Shown here: piece by piece, positions 17,215-25,765 of the stretch | Numbering within the stretch: position 1 is the first letter of the stretch | How the letters are laid out: the number at the start of each line of letters is the position of its first letter | Source of the DNA: an uncultured Alphaproteobacteria bacterium | GTDB lineage: Bacteria; Pseudomonadota; Alphaproteobacteria; UBA7985 | NCBI GenBank assembly: GCA_905479265.1 | Contig: CAJQLX010000017.1 | Location: 1 to 38,338 of the forward strand | DNA length: 38,338 nt | Direction: 5' to 3' | Translations under genes and position numbers: made by a program | The notes under the pieces: model-generated | What the model was told of the DNA's origin: nothing | The model's input: only the letters and a program-made list of their open reading frames with translations | The model's database searches: none

Positions 17215-18335
17215 CTGAGCAGACACCCCTGACGTCGTTGCTGAAAAGTCAAATTCAAGCCACCGGCCCGCTGACGGTGCCGGAGTTCATGACCTTGGCG
17301 TTGCAGCACCCCGAACATGGGTATTACCGCCAGCGAGAGGCGATCGGTGCCGCAGCCGATTTCGTTACGGCCCCTGAGATCAGCCAAGTGTTTGGCGAGT
17401 TGGTCGGGCTTTGGTTGGTTCAGCGTTGGATTGATTTGGGTCAACCCAGCCGGGTTCTGCTGTTGGAGTTCGGGCCGGGCAAGGGAACCTTGATGGCCGA
17501 TGCTCTGCGCGCTGCAAGCGCGATGCCCGGTTTTTTGACGGCTGTTGAGCTGGTTTTGGTTGAGACCAATCAGACGCTTCGCCGGGTGCAAGCGGACACG
17601 CTGTCAGCCTATTCCCCGCGATGGATCGAGAGCTTGAGCGCGTTTGAGGCTGATGCACCGGTGCTGGTGATTGGGAACGAGTTCATTGATGTTCTGCCAA
17701 CCGCACAATTTGCCGTGGCCAACGGGCAGTGGTTCGAGCGATTGGTGGCTTTGGATGAAGCGGGCGGGTTGGCCTTTGTGCTTGGTCAGCCAAAGACGCC
17801 GGTGTTGCCGTTGTTGCCCAAGCCGGAAGACGGCCTGTTCTACGAAATCATGCCCTCGCTGCCCGGGTTCCTAAAGGATTTAAGCAGTATCTTGAGCGCG
17901 CACGCGGGTGCGGCGCTGTTTATTGATTACGCCCACGATGGTGCCGCGGCGGGTTGGAGCCTGCAGGCCATCCAAAACCATGAAAAAGTGGACCCGCTTG
18001 CCGCTGTGGGTGAGGCGGATTTGACGACGTTGGTGGATTTTGAGGCAGCAGGGACATTTGCAGCTGAGGTTGGTTTGACCGCACCGGCACCGGTGACGCA
18101 GCGCGATTTCCTGTTGGTACTGGGCGCGTGGCAGCGGTTTGAGATGCTGGCCGAAAGCGCGCCCGATGATGCGCCCGCGCTGCTGCAGTCGCTGCAACGG
18201 TTGGTAGGCAAGGCGCAGATGGGCAATCGGTTCAAGGCGTGGACGTGCCATTTCCCCGCGACCTTACCCGCGCCTGCGGGCTTCCCCACCGACACCGAAT
18301 CTGGAACCGGCACCAGCGGGGCAAGCAATGCCTGA
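17211..18335 (+). CDS. SAM-dependent methyltransferase, MidA/NDUFAF7 family
   Basis: Class I methyltransferase of 374 residues. The mitochondrial relative NDUFAF7 dimethylates an arginine of a complex I subunit; the bacterial substrate is not established. Visible blocks are the N-terminal GPLTVPEFMTLALQHPEHGYYRQ, ADFVTAPEISQVFGELVG, the SAM-binding LLEFGPGKGTLMADALR, and VLVIGNEFIDVLPTAQF, all typical. FIDYAHD near residue 240 is also conserved. It starts within the lgt stop codon (ATGA) and overlaps pgeF by 8 bases, so translation is coupled. The order lgt-midA-pgeF is common in alphaproteobacteria. Confidence 0.92.
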   Translation: MTEQTPLTSLLKSQIQATGPLTVPEFMTLALQHPEHGYYRQREAIGAAADFVTAPEISQVFGELVGLWLVQRWIDLGQPSRVLLLEFGPGKGTLMADALRAASAMPGFLTAVELVLVETNQTLRRVQADTLSAYSPRWIESLSAFEADAPVLVIGNEFIDVLPTAQFAVANGQWFERLVALDEAGGLAFVLGQPKTPVLPLLPKPEDGLFYEIMPSLPGFLKDLSSILSAHAGAALFIDYAHDGAAAGWSLQAIQNHEKVDPLAAVGEADLTTLVDFEAAGTFAAEVGLTAPAPVTQRDFLLVLGAWQRFEMLAESAPDDAPALLQSLQRLVGKAQMGNRFKAWTCHFPATLPAPAGFPTDTESGTGTSGASNA

Positions 18336-19113
18336 ACACTCGACCACCCTGCCGCCCTTTCTTACGGCATCGTCGCTTGAGCTGCATGGCCTGAAGCATG
18401 GCTTTTTCACGCGAAACGGGGGTGTGAGCTGGGGCCGAAAAGACCTCAATTGCGGATTGGGTGCTGATGATGACCCGGCACACGTGGCCGAGAACCGCCG
18501 GCGTGTGGCGCTGGCGATCGACGCGGAACGGCTCGTGTCGCTCTACCAAGTCCACTCGGCGGATGTCGTCACCCTGACAGCCAAGCCGGATTGGGACCGA
18601 GGGCCAAAGGCGGATGCGCTGGTGACGAACGTACCGGGTTTAGGCGTGGGGGCTTTGTCTGCCGATTGCGGGGCCGTGCTGGCCGCTGACCCGGCCGCAG
18701 GTGTCATCGCAAGCGCGCATTCAGGGTGGAAGGGAACCTCCCTGAACATCGTGCGAACCACGATCGCAGCGATGGAGCGCTTGGGCGCGCAACGGGATCG
18801 GATCGTGGTCGCGCTGGGTCCAATGATCCGCCAACAAAGCTATGAAGTCGGCCCGGACTTCCCGGACCACTTTACCAATTCGGTTGACGATCATTGGCGT
18901 TTCTTCAGGCCCGCAACCAAGCCCGGGCACTTCATGGGCGATATTGCGGGCATCATCGCCGCGCAGGTTGAGGCCGAAGGGATCGGCTCGTTTCAAGACA
19001 TTGGCGGTGACACCTATGCCGCCGAAGACCGCTTTTTCTCAGCACGGCGCGGGTTTCACCGCCAAGAACCAGACTATGGACGGCTGATTTCGTGTATCGC
19101 GATCCCGGCCTGA
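18328..19113 (+). CDS. pgeF: Peptidoglycan editing factor, laccase-domain (YfiH) family
   Basis: PgeF in E. coli prevents wrong peptidoglycan precursors (serine in place of alanine) from being used; other members show purine nucleoside or polyphenol activity. The 261 residues carry HGFFTRNGGVS near the start and the metal-site residues of the family: His in YQVHSADV, Cys in SADCGAVL, and His in SAHSGWKG. The C-terminal part has VALGPMIRQQSYEVGPDF, where the family usually has CIGPCI, so the paired cysteine there is missing. Its ATG lies 8 bases inside the end of the methyltransferase gene. Confidence 0.92.
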   Translation: MPEHSTTLPPFLTASSLELHGLKHGFFTRNGGVSWGRKDLNCGLGADDDPAHVAENRRRVALAIDAERLVSLYQVHSADVVTLTAKPDWDRGPKADALVTNVPGLGVGALSADCGAVLAADPAAGVIASAHSGWKGTSLNIVRTTIAAMERLGAQRDRIVVALGPMIRQQSYEVGPDFPDHFTNSVDDHWRFFRPATKPGHFMGDIAGIIAAQVEAEGIGSFQDIGGDTYAAEDRFFSARRGFHRQEPDYGRLISCIAIPA

Positions 19114-19180
19114 GCAAGGTTACGCGGCTGAACGTGCAGGAATCGCATGACCGCATCTTGGCTTTAGACGGGGGGTTGCG

Positions 19181-19210
19181 TTGACCGTCGCGCGGACTCT
19201 GGGCTAAAAC
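19181..19210 (+). promoter_or_regulatory. Possible sigma-70 promoter of prs
   Basis: TTGACC (19181-19186), 18-bp spacer, TAAAAC (19205-19210), about 80 bases before the prs start, in the 176-base gap after pgeF. It fits a separate transcription unit for prs. Confidence 0.4.
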
Positions 19211-19289
19211 GCGGGCAACTGATCCCTTTCTTGGTGCCAGATGTCGTCGCAACCCTGTGGCGAGCATTCTCGGAGCCGGAGCAAAAAAT

Positions 19290-20231
19290 ATGCGTATTTT
19301 GAGCGCCAATGCCAACCGTCCGTTGGCCGAAGCGATTTCGCACTATCTTGATGTCCGCCTGACGCAAGCCGAAGTGCGCCGTTTCAATGACAAAGAAATC
19401 TACGTTGAGATTCAAGAAAACGTCCGCGGTGAGGACGTGTTTCTGATCCAGCCGACCAGCTATCCAGCGAACGATCACTTGATGGAGTTGCTGGTGGCGA
19501 TTGATGCGCTGCGTCGGGGCTCTGCGGGCCGGATTACGGCTGTTATTCCCTACTACGGCTACGCGCGGCAGGACCGGAAAAGCTCGCCGCGCTCGCCGAT
19601 TTCTGCGCGCTTGGTTGCCAACCTGATTGAAACCGCTGGCGCAGACCGTGTGCTGACCATGGACCTTCATGCCGGTCAGATTCAGGGCTTTTTCGATATC
19701 CCCACAGATAACCTGTTCGCCGCGCCAATGTTTGCGCAGGAAATCCGTCGCTTGCACCGCGATGATTGTTCGAACGTGATGATTGTTTCCCCAGATGTTG
19801 GCGGCGTGGTTCGCGCCCGTGCAGTGGCAAAGGCCATCGAAGTTGATCTGGCCATCATCGATAAGCGTCGCCCCAAGGCGGGCGTGGCTGAGGTGATGAA
19901 CGTCATCGGTGAGGTTGAAGGCAAGCACTGTGTGCTGATTGACGATATTGTGGACACCGCTGGAACGCTGTGTAAGGCCGCCGATGCGCTGGTCAAAAAC
20001 GGCGCTCTGTCCGTCTCTGCTTTCGCGACCCACGGCGTTCTCTCTGGTCCGGCTGTTGCCAATATCGACGCCTCGACCATCAGCGAAGTCGTTGTGACAG
20101 ACTCCATCCAGCCCTCTGAAGCCGTCGTAGCGTGCGAAAAGATCCGCGCCATGACAACGGCTGAATTGCTGGGTGAAGCCATTCGCCGCGTATCAAACGA
20201 AGAGTCCGTCTCGACCCTCTTCAACATGTAA
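19290..20231 (+). CDS. prs: Ribose-phosphate pyrophosphokinase
   Basis: Makes 5-phosphoribosyl-1-diphosphate from ribose-5-phosphate and ATP, the precursor of nucleotides, histidine and NAD. From the ATG at 19290 it has 313 residues, the family length. GGAG lies 8 bases upstream; an in-frame GTG at 19257 adds 11 unneeded residues. Signatures are [20 protein letters not shown], the flexible catalytic loop region [18 protein letters not shown], the divalent-metal stretch [16 protein letters not shown], and the PRPP-binding [18 protein letters not shown]. It sits between pgeF and rplY, all on the same strand. Confidence 0.97.
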   Translation: MRILSANANRPLAEAISHYLDVRLTQAEVRRFNDKEIYVEIQENVRGEDVFLIQPTSYPANDHLMELLVAIDALRRGSAGRITAVIPYYGYARQDRKSSPRSPISARLVANLIETAGADRVLTMDLHAGQIQGFFDIPTDNLFAAPMFAQEIRRLHRDDCSNVMIVSPDVGGVVRARAVAKAIEVDLAIIDKRRPKAGVAEVMNVIGEVEGKHCVLIDDIVDTAGTLCKAADALVKNGALSVSAFATHGVLSGPAVANIDASTISEVVVTDSIQPSEAVVACEKIRAMTTAELLGEAIRRVSNEESVSTLFNM

Positions 20232-20311
20232 GCCAGCCACGCCCCCGCGCGCGACTTGCTTCCCCCACAAAGAACAATTCTGAATTTTTTGAGTTTGAAG
20301 GAGAATCCATC

Positions 20312-20932
20312 ATGGAAATCGCAATGACCATCCCTGCAAAGGCCAAGACCGGCGCTGGTAAAACTGCTGCGAAAGCGGCGCGCTACGAAGGCCTCGTTCC
20401 TGCTGTCATTTACGGCGGTGATGCAGAGCCTGAAATGGTATCAATCGACCCGCGTCCCATCTGGAAAGGCCTCGCTGAGCGCGGTTTCTTTGCCAAGGTT
20501 ATGGCGCTGGACGTTGACGGCAAGACCGTGAACGTGCTGCCGCGCGACATTCAGTTTGACCGCGTAACGGATCAGCCGATCCACGTTGACTTCATGCGCG
20601 TGGATGCCGACTCCGTTGTTAAGGTGAAGATCCCTGTTGATTTCATCAATGATATGGAATCCCCCGGTTTGAAGCGCGGTGCTGTTTTGAACGTGGTTCG
20701 TCACTCTGTTGAAGTGCGCTGCAAGGCGGGTGAAATTCCGACAAAGTTTGATGCCGATCTGACCGGTCTGCAGATTAACGATGCCGTGAAGTACTCCATG
20801 GTTCAGGTTTCTGGCAACGTAACCCCGACCATTATTGGCCGTGACTTCGTGATTGCAACCGTGACCGCACCATCGGCTCTGAAGCGTCAGATGATGGATG
20901 CAGCCGCAGCAGGCACCGAAGAAGCCGCGTAA
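20312..20932 (+). CDS. rplY: 50S ribosomal protein L25 (Ctc/TL5 long form)
   Basis: Binds 5S rRNA in the large ribosomal subunit. The 206 residues correspond to the long form: an N-terminal L25 domain (GLVPAVIYGGDAEP, then DVDGKTVNVLPRDIQFDRVTDQPIHVDFMRV) plus a C-terminal beta-domain (VKIPVDFINDMESPGLKRGAVLNVVRHSVEVRC), with an Ala-rich acidic tail. AAGGAG upstream supports the ATG at 20312. pth follows after 36 bases, the usual rplY-pth pairing, so both are probably co-transcribed. Confidence 0.96.
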   Translation: MEIAMTIPAKAKTGAGKTAAKAARYEGLVPAVIYGGDAEPEMVSIDPRPIWKGLAERGFFAKVMALDVDGKTVNVLPRDIQFDRVTDQPIHVDFMRVDADSVVKVKIPVDFINDMESPGLKRGAVLNVVRHSVEVRCKAGEIPTKFDADLTGLQINDAVKYSMVQVSGNVTPTIIGRDFVIATVTAPSALKRQMMDAAAAGTEEAA

Positions 20933-20968
20933 GTCTTTCTCGGGCGGCTTTGCCCAGGAGCATAGCGC

Positions 20969-21712
20969 ATGCAGGTTCTGGTTGGACTGGGAAACCCCGG
21001 TCGGCAGTACGAGGGCCATCGCCACAATGTTGGCTTTATGGCCCTCGACCTCATTGCGGCGCGTTACAACGCGCCCAAGTGGAAAGAGCGTGCCAACGCG
21101 ATGGTGACCGAGTGCCGGATTGACGGTGACAAAGTCGTTCTGGTCAAGCCGCAGAGCTTTATGAACAAGTCGGGGCAGCCGCTGCGACACGTTCTGGATT
21201 TCTGGAAGCTCAAAGCGGAGGCCGTTACGGTCTTTTACGACGAACTCGATTTGCAGCCCTCAAAGGTGCGGATCAAGCGCGGCGGGGGATCAGGCGGCCA
21301 TAATGGCATCAAGTCGTTGGATGCCCACATCGGCCAAAACTACCGGCGCGTTCGCATCGGTATCGGGCATCCCGGTCATAAAGATCGGGTTGCTGGCTAT
21401 GTCTTGCATGACTTTGGCAAGGATGAACGGGCTCAACTCGACGTGCTGCTCTCGGCGATGGCAGACAATCTCCAGCGATTGTTGGATGGGGACGAGTCTG
21501 GTTTCATGAGTTTGTCGATGCAGGCGCTTGCGCCTGATCGTGGTGCGCAACGGCGTGAGAAGCCCAGTGTTTCTCCCGGCGCTTCTGCCGGTGCTTCTTC
21601 TGAGGCGCCCGCGCAGCCAACGACCATTGGAAAAGGCCCGCCCACGGCTTTGGGTGCGGCGCTCTCTCGGCTGTTGAATCGCAACGCCGATAAAAAGACG
21701 GACAAGGAATAG
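20969..21712 (+). CDS. pth: Peptidyl-tRNA hydrolase
   Basis: Releases tRNA from prematurely dropped peptidyl-tRNA. The catalytic elements of Pth are all present: VGLGNPG with the tRNA-sensing Asn, HRHNVGFMALD with the catalytic His, KPQSFMNKSG, YDELDLQPSKVRIKRGGGSGGHNGIKS, and YRRVRIGIGHPG. The core ends near residue 185. A further 55 or so residues, rich in Ala, Pro and Ser, form a probably disordered tail, common in alphaproteobacteria. AGGAG lies 8 bases before the ATG at 20969. ychF starts 5 bases after its stop. Confidence 0.97.
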   Translation: MQVLVGLGNPGRQYEGHRHNVGFMALDLIAARYNAPKWKERANAMVTECRIDGDKVVLVKPQSFMNKSGQPLRHVLDFWKLKAEAVTVFYDELDLQPSKVRIKRGGGSGGHNGIKSLDAHIGQNYRRVRIGIGHPGHKDRVAGYVLHDFGKDERAQLDVLLSAMADNLQRLLDGDESGFMSLSMQALAPDRGAQRREKPSVSPGASAGASSEAPAQPTTIGKGPPTALGAALSRLLNRNADKKTDKE

Positions 21713-21717
21713 AACCC

Positions 21718-22815
21718 ATGGGTTTTAACTGTGGCATCGTTGGTCTTCCCAACGTCGGAAAATCGACCCTTTTCAACGCGTTGACCGAGACGGCAGCGGC
21801 GGAAGCGGCGAACTATCCTTTCTGTACCATCGAACCAAATACTGGCCGGGTGGCGGTGCCGGATCCGCGCTTGGATCTGATCGCTGAAATCGCCCAAAGC
21901 GCCAAAGTGCTGCCGACGCAATTGGAAATCGTGGATATCGCGGGTCTGGTGCGGGGCGCATCCAAGGGTGAAGGCTTGGGCAACCAGTTTCTGGCCAATA
22001 TCCGGGAAACAGACGCGATTCTGCATGTTTTGCGCTGTTTCGACGGTGAGGTTACGCACGTTGATGGGTCCGTGGACCCGGTCCGTGATGCTGAAACCGT
22101 AACCACCGAGTTGATGATTGCGGACTTGGATGCTGTTGAAAAGCGAATGGCCAAGGAATCCAAGCGCGCCCAAGGTGGCGACAAGGAAGCCCGGCTGTTG
22201 ATGGCGGTGTTAGAGCCCTTGGCCGCAGCGCTGACAGAGGGCCGAACAGCCCGCACGGTCGAGTTCGCACCAGAAGATATGCGCCTTGTTCGGCAGTTGC
22301 AGTTGCTGACATCCAAACCCGTTTTGTACGTCTGCAACGTGGGTGAGGAAGACGCCGCCGAGGGCAATCACCACTCGCAGGCTGTCGAAGAGTTGGCCAA
22401 GCACGAAGGGGCCAGCTCAATTTTGATTTCCGCAGCAATCGAAGCGGAAATTGCCGCCTTGCCAACCGAAGACGACAAGCAGGAGTTTTTGGAGACCTTG
22501 GGTCTGGAAGAAACAGGCTTGGCGCGGTTGATCCGTCAGGGCTACGGCCTGTTGGACCTGCTGACCTTCTTCACAGCGGGACCAAAGGAAGCCCGCGCGT
22601 GGACCGTGCGTACGGGATCGACAGCACCGCAAGCCGCTGGCGCGATCCACACGGACTTTGAGCGCGGCTTTATCCGCGCTGAGACCATTGCCTATGACGA
22701 CTTTATCGCCAGTGGCGGTGAAGCTGGTGCTAAGGATGCTGGAAAGTTGCGGGTCGAGGGCAAGGATTACATCACCAAAGACGGCGACATCTACCACTTC
22801 CGCTTTAACGTCTAA
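21718..22815 (+). CDS. ychF: Redox-regulated ATPase of the Obg family
   Basis: Translation-associated P-loop NTPase that binds ribosomes; family members hydrolyse ATP and take part in oxidative-stress response. The 365 residues contain Walker A GLPNVGKST (9-17), the switch region LEIVDIAGLVRGASKGEGLGN, the coiled-coil arm, and NVGE in place of the GTP-specific NKxD, which fits the ATP preference of YchF. The TGS domain ends the protein (LLTFFTAGPKEARAWTVR to KDGDIYHFRFNV). It is the last gene of rplY-pth-ychF, and its stop overlaps the stop of the opposing DUF2147 gene by 3 bases. Confidence 0.97.
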   Translation: MGFNCGIVGLPNVGKSTLFNALTETAAAEAANYPFCTIEPNTGRVAVPDPRLDLIAEIAQSAKVLPTQLEIVDIAGLVRGASKGEGLGNQFLANIRETDAILHVLRCFDGEVTHVDGSVDPVRDAETVTTELMIADLDAVEKRMAKESKRAQGGDKEARLLMAVLEPLAAALTEGRTARTVEFAPEDMRLVRQLQLLTSKPVLYVCNVGEEDAAEGNHHSQAVEELAKHEGASSILISAAIEAEIAALPTEDDKQEFLETLGLEETGLARLIRQGYGLLDLLTFFTAGPKEARAWTVRTGSTAPQAAGAIHTDFERGFIRAETIAYDDFIASGGEAGAKDAGKLRVEGKDYITKDGDIYHFRFNV

Positions 22816-23216
22816 TATAATCGAGACAGGGTGCCTGAGCGGCACTGGCCTAAAAAGCACGCCTTGAAGCTCAGGGAGTCATCGTCTTTTGGCTCGACCG
22901 TGGTGTTGAGGGCCGGCATCCGGCCCTTTGGCATCTTCAGCTTGCCTTTGAAGGTTCCATCGCGTTGGGGCTTGAGGTCGCGCAGGAGTTCGCTGTTCAG
23001 TATTGAATGGCGGTCTATATCCGGTCCAACCACCGCAGAAATCTTGGCGCAAAACGTATCCCCGCCCTGACAGCTGTAAACCTCCAGCACCGCCTGCATG
23101 CCCTCTAGCGGGTTATCCATACGCCAGTAGCCCGTCAGACTGTTGGCCGAGGCGAAAGAAAGAGGGGCGAACAGGGCACAGCAGACGCTGATCAAACTGA
23201 GAGATAAGTGGCGCAT
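22812..23216 (-). CDS. Secreted DUF2147-family protein (copy 1)
   Basis: Small exported protein of 134 residues. A signal peptide of about 24 residues (LSLISVCCALFAPLSFASA) precedes a beta-rich domain: LTGYWRMDNPLEGMQAVLEVYSC, then FCAKISAVV, LKPQRDGTFKGKL and FKACFLGQCRSGTL. Four cysteines in two pairs (C-x6-C and C-x4-C) suggest disulfides in the periplasm. The architecture matches DUF2147, of unknown function. It is related to the next gene on the same strand. Its stop overlaps the ychF stop. The start ATG at 23216 has only a weak ribosome-binding site. Confidence 0.78.
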   Translation of the reverse strand: MRHLSLSLISVCCALFAPLSFASANSLTGYWRMDNPLEGMQAVLEVYSCQGGDTFCAKISAVVGPDIDRHSILNSELLRDLKPQRDGTFKGKLKMPKGRMPALNTTVEPKDDDSLSFKACFLGQCRSGTLSRLY

Positions 23217-23270
23217 AACGCGACGGTCCCAAACTTTATAGTACTTTCGATGAATCAGAACCTGAGACGC

Positions 23271-23302
23271 AAAAACCGGGCCTTTATTGCTAAAAGCCCG
23301 GT
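23271..23302 (-). terminator. Terminator of DUF2147 copy 2
   Basis: ACCGGGC (23275-23281) and GCCCGGT (23296-23302) pair, and the stem extends inward by four or five more pairs with one mismatch. On the minus strand the stem is followed by five T. It ends the transcript of the gene finishing at 23397, so the two DUF2147 copies are separate units or only partly read through. Confidence 0.75.
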
Positions 23303-23396
23303 CCAGAATTCGCCCTATTCAGTAAAAACCACTGAAAAACAGGGGAAACATTCATTAAGCGTACAACATGCATAATATTGTACGCGGGCTGTATTG

Positions 23397-23780
23397 CTAC
23401 AGCTTGGTCATTGTTCCCTTACAGAACGGCAGAAAGCACGAGCTGTAAGACAGGTTGCGCTCGTCGATCAGCTTAATGTCCACGGTTGAGTCGCCAACAA
23501 AGCTCACTGGGGGATTGATGATGCCCTTGAAGCTGCCGTTCCGCTGTGGCTGCAGATTGCGAATGAGCAGGTAGTTCTGCTGTCCCGCGACCAGCTCGCC
23601 CTTGTAAGCGCGAACAATCCGCGCGCACAGACCGACGCCATCTTCGCAGTCATACATCTGAACAACGGCCTGAACGCCGTCCCAGTCTTTGTTGTCGAGC
23701 CACAAACCGCGCATATCCACGGCAGAGGCGGAGGTTGCTGTCGTGATGGTGGCAATCAGGGAAATCAAAAAGGCGCGCAT
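23397..23780 (-). CDS. Secreted DUF2147-family protein (copy 2)
   Basis: Exported protein of 127 residues with signal peptide MRAFLISLIATITTATSASA. The mature part, MRGLWLDNKDWDGVQAVVQMYDC then LCARIVRA, LQPQRNGSFKGII and SSCFLPFCKGTMTKL, aligns with copy 1 along its length and keeps the same four cysteines (C-x6-C, C-x4-C). The ATG at 23780 is chosen: GAGGA lies 5 bases upstream and the signal peptide starts there; the frame to 23816 adds an implausible extension. No function is known. Confidence 0.78.
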   Translation of the reverse strand: MRAFLISLIATITTATSASAVDMRGLWLDNKDWDGVQAVVQMYDCEDGVGLCARIVRAYKGELVAGQQNYLLIRNLQPQRNGSFKGIINPPVSFVGDSTVDIKLIDERNLSYSSCFLPFCKGTMTKL

Positions 23781-23868
23781 GTTGTCCTCGGCTAAGTAAA
23801 TGACACTGTTGATCAATGACTTAGTGCGACATCTTCGCCGGGCAATGACACAGGCGCGTGAGGGTCAA

Positions 23869-24744
23869 TCAGCTGCCGTCTGTGAAAACCATATAGACGC
23901 CGCTGGCGTCCTGTGGGCTGACAATATAGCCGCGCTTGCCCTGTTCCGCTTTCCGGTAGTTGAGTCCGGATTGATCGAGAAACTCGCCGGTTTTGTTGAG
24001 ATCCGCCACGCGGTAGACCACGGCTTCGGACGCTTCGGCCTCACCATAAATGCGAGACCAGCTTTCCACGGAATAGAACTCCAAGTCACCACCGATTGGT
24101 CCGGCAGCATCCTCGCTAAACGCGCCAGAGATGAGGGCTTCGTAGCCACTGCCGATGTTCTGATCATGGCTCATCATGATCTGAATGGCCTGAATGCCAA
24201 TCGCACCATTGGCGTGTGTCAGGAAGCGGTCTGCCCAAACGATGCCGGGGTTCAGGTGCTCGCAGACAAAAGCCGGAACGGGGGAGAAGGGGCCGCGCTG
24301 GGGCCGAACCAGCCGGAACGACGCACGCTGTGAGCGGCCCGGGGTCACTTGCACGTCACGGTGCAGGGCTTCGATGCCAAAGTGGTTGATGCCTTGGGCG
24401 TCAAAAACGGTGGTCGCCTTGTCTGCGATTCCTTTGAGGGCGATGGACAGCATGCCTTCGCCTTGCTCGTCCAAATGTTCCGCCAGACCATTGGTCCCAA
24501 TGTTGGGGTCGCGGATCCCTAGGATTTCCACGTAGTCGCCCTGACCATCCAAGCCGGGGAACATGATGCACGTGTTGGCCGTGCCCCAGCCCACGTGCGG
24601 GGTAATTTCCGTCGTGGTAAAGCCGAGCTTGGCCGCGCGAGCGTGCTCGGCATCGAGGTCTTTGACCGCGATGATAACGTGATCCACGCCAGAAATCGGC
24701 GCGTCGCTGGCGATGTCGGTTGTGTCTTTACTGGTCGAAAACAT
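23869..24744 (-). CDS. Glyoxalase/VOC-superfamily protein (Glyoxalase_3 type)
   Basis: Protein of 291 residues in the vicinal-oxygen-chelate superfamily. The N-terminal module ISGVDHVIIAVKDLDAEHARAAKLGFTTTEITPHVGWGTANTCIMF has the metal-type His of GVDHV, and is followed by DYVEILGI; this is the layout of Glyoxalase_3 proteins. A second half (VVYRVADLNKTGEFLDQSGL, then GYIVSPQDASGVYMVFTD) forms the other module. Substrate unknown; it is not a classical lactoylglutathione lyase. The ATG at 24744 has GAGAGA upstream. It lies downstream of petC but behind a strong terminator, so it is probably a separate unit. Confidence 0.8.
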   Translation of the reverse strand: MFSTSKDTTDIASDAPISGVDHVIIAVKDLDAEHARAAKLGFTTTEITPHVGWGTANTCIMFPGLDGQGDYVEILGIRDPNIGTNGLAEHLDEQGEGMLSIALKGIADKATTVFDAQGINHFGIEALHRDVQVTPGRSQRASFRLVRPQRGPFSPVPAFVCEHLNPGIVWADRFLTHANGAIGIQAIQIMMSHDQNIGSGYEALISGAFSEDAAGPIGGDLEFYSVESWSRIYGEAEASEAVVYRVADLNKTGEFLDQSGLNYRKAEQGKRGYIVSPQDASGVYMVFTDGS

Positions 24745-24839
24745 GCTGATTTATCTCTCGCATACCCAAACGCACTTTTGCCGCATATTAGAGCAAAGTC
24801 GGACAAAATAGAAACAGCAGGACGCAGAGACTTGGGGAC

Positions 24840-24867
24840 AAAAAAAGGCCGAAGCGATGCTCCGGCC
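24840..24867 (-). terminator. Terminator of the petABC operon
   Basis: On the minus strand, a GGCCGGAGC / GCTTCGGCC stem with one mismatch and a short loop is followed by seven T. It lies about 30 bases after the cytochrome c1 stop, so it ends the pet transcript. Confidence 0.88.
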
Positions 24868-24897
24868 TTTTTGTATGATCCATGATCGTTCCAAAAC

Positions 24898-25692
24898 CTA
24901 GTGTTCTGGATCTGGCCCGCCTTCAGCGTCGAGCTTTGCGTAAACCTTCGCCGCAACAACGCGGTACGCAAGGAAGGAGATGACCGTCAGCGCCAGCATA
25001 TACAGAACCACGATAATGCCCCACTGGTGGCGCTCTTCAAGGTACGGATCAGCGGCCCAGTTCAAAAACGCCGTCACGTCGCGCGCTTGCTGCTCCAGGC
25101 TTGGGCGCGTGCCGTTGGGGTATTCAAAGTCAGACATATCAGCAGGCCAAGGGTTTGGCATCGAGATGACCTTCATGACCTTGTTGTAATACGCGCCTTC
25201 TGGCTGCTCATGGGCGTCATCATAGCCGGTCAGCAGGGCGTAGACGTAATCTGCGCCACCGATGCGGGAACGGGCCATGGTGGACAAATCTGGCGGCGCT
25301 TTGCCGTAGGTGGCGATGGCGCGCTTTGGGTTGCCCAACGCCCACGGGAAGGTGTCGTTCAGCACGCCCGGACGCACATCTCTGTCGCCGTCATCGTTGA
25401 TATAGGGAATCTCGTACGTGGATGCCAACGCCTTCACAGCGTCTTCGCTCACGTCCAGACCGGTCAGCGAGGAAAAGCGGACCAAGCCCAGTGAGTGACA
25501 GGCCTGACAGCGGGTTTGGTAAACGTACAAACCATGCTGAAGCTGCCCTTCATCGTAGTAACCCAAGGGGCCCGTGAAGGACCACGTCTGGGAATCGATA
25601 GGGCCAGCGGCTTCAGAGATGGCAGGAGCAGCGGCAACCGTTGAGAGAGCGGCAGCAGCGCTGAGTGTTTTCAAAAGAGTTCCGAAACGCAT
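24898..25692 (-). CDS. petC: Cytochrome c1 of the bc1 complex
   Basis: Haem-c subunit of ubiquinol:cytochrome c oxidoreductase, passing electrons from the Rieske centre to a periplasmic c-type cytochrome. The 264 residues have a cleavable-looking signal peptide (1-28), the haem attachment CQACH (62-66), an aromatic stretch VRFSSLTGLD, the PPDLSTMARSR block, probable axial Met178 in VISMPNPWP, and one C-terminal membrane anchor (about 223-245). The order petA-petB-petC and the shared strand show one operon. A hairpin separates it from petB. Confidence 0.96.
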   Translation of the reverse strand: MRFGTLLKTLSAAAALSTVAAAPAISEAAGPIDSQTWSFTGPLGYYDEGQLQHGLYVYQTRCQACHSLGLVRFSSLTGLDVSEDAVKALASTYEIPYINDDGDRDVRPGVLNDTFPWALGNPKRAIATYGKAPPDLSTMARSRIGGADYVYALLTGYDDAHEQPEGAYYNKVMKVISMPNPWPADMSDFEYPNGTRPSLEQQARDVTAFLNWAADPYLEERHQWGIIVVLYMLALTVISFLAYRVVAAKVYAKLDAEGGPDPEH

Positions 25693-25731
25693 GAAGGATG
25701 CTTTCTTTAAAAGAGACTATCTGCGGCGGAT

Positions 25732-25753
25732 GAGAGGGCAGTAACGCCCTCTC
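25732..25753 (-). repeat. Intercistronic hairpin between petB and petC
   Basis: GAGAGGGC (25732-25739) and GCCCTCTC (25746-25753) form a perfect 8-bp stem with a 6-nt loop; a further GCG/CGC pairs outside a small bulge. It lies within the 73-base petB-petC gap and has no T-run after it on the minus strand, so it looks like an mRNA-stabilising or expression-balancing element rather than a terminator. Confidence 0.55.
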
Positions 25754-25765
25754 CGCGAAAAGCTG

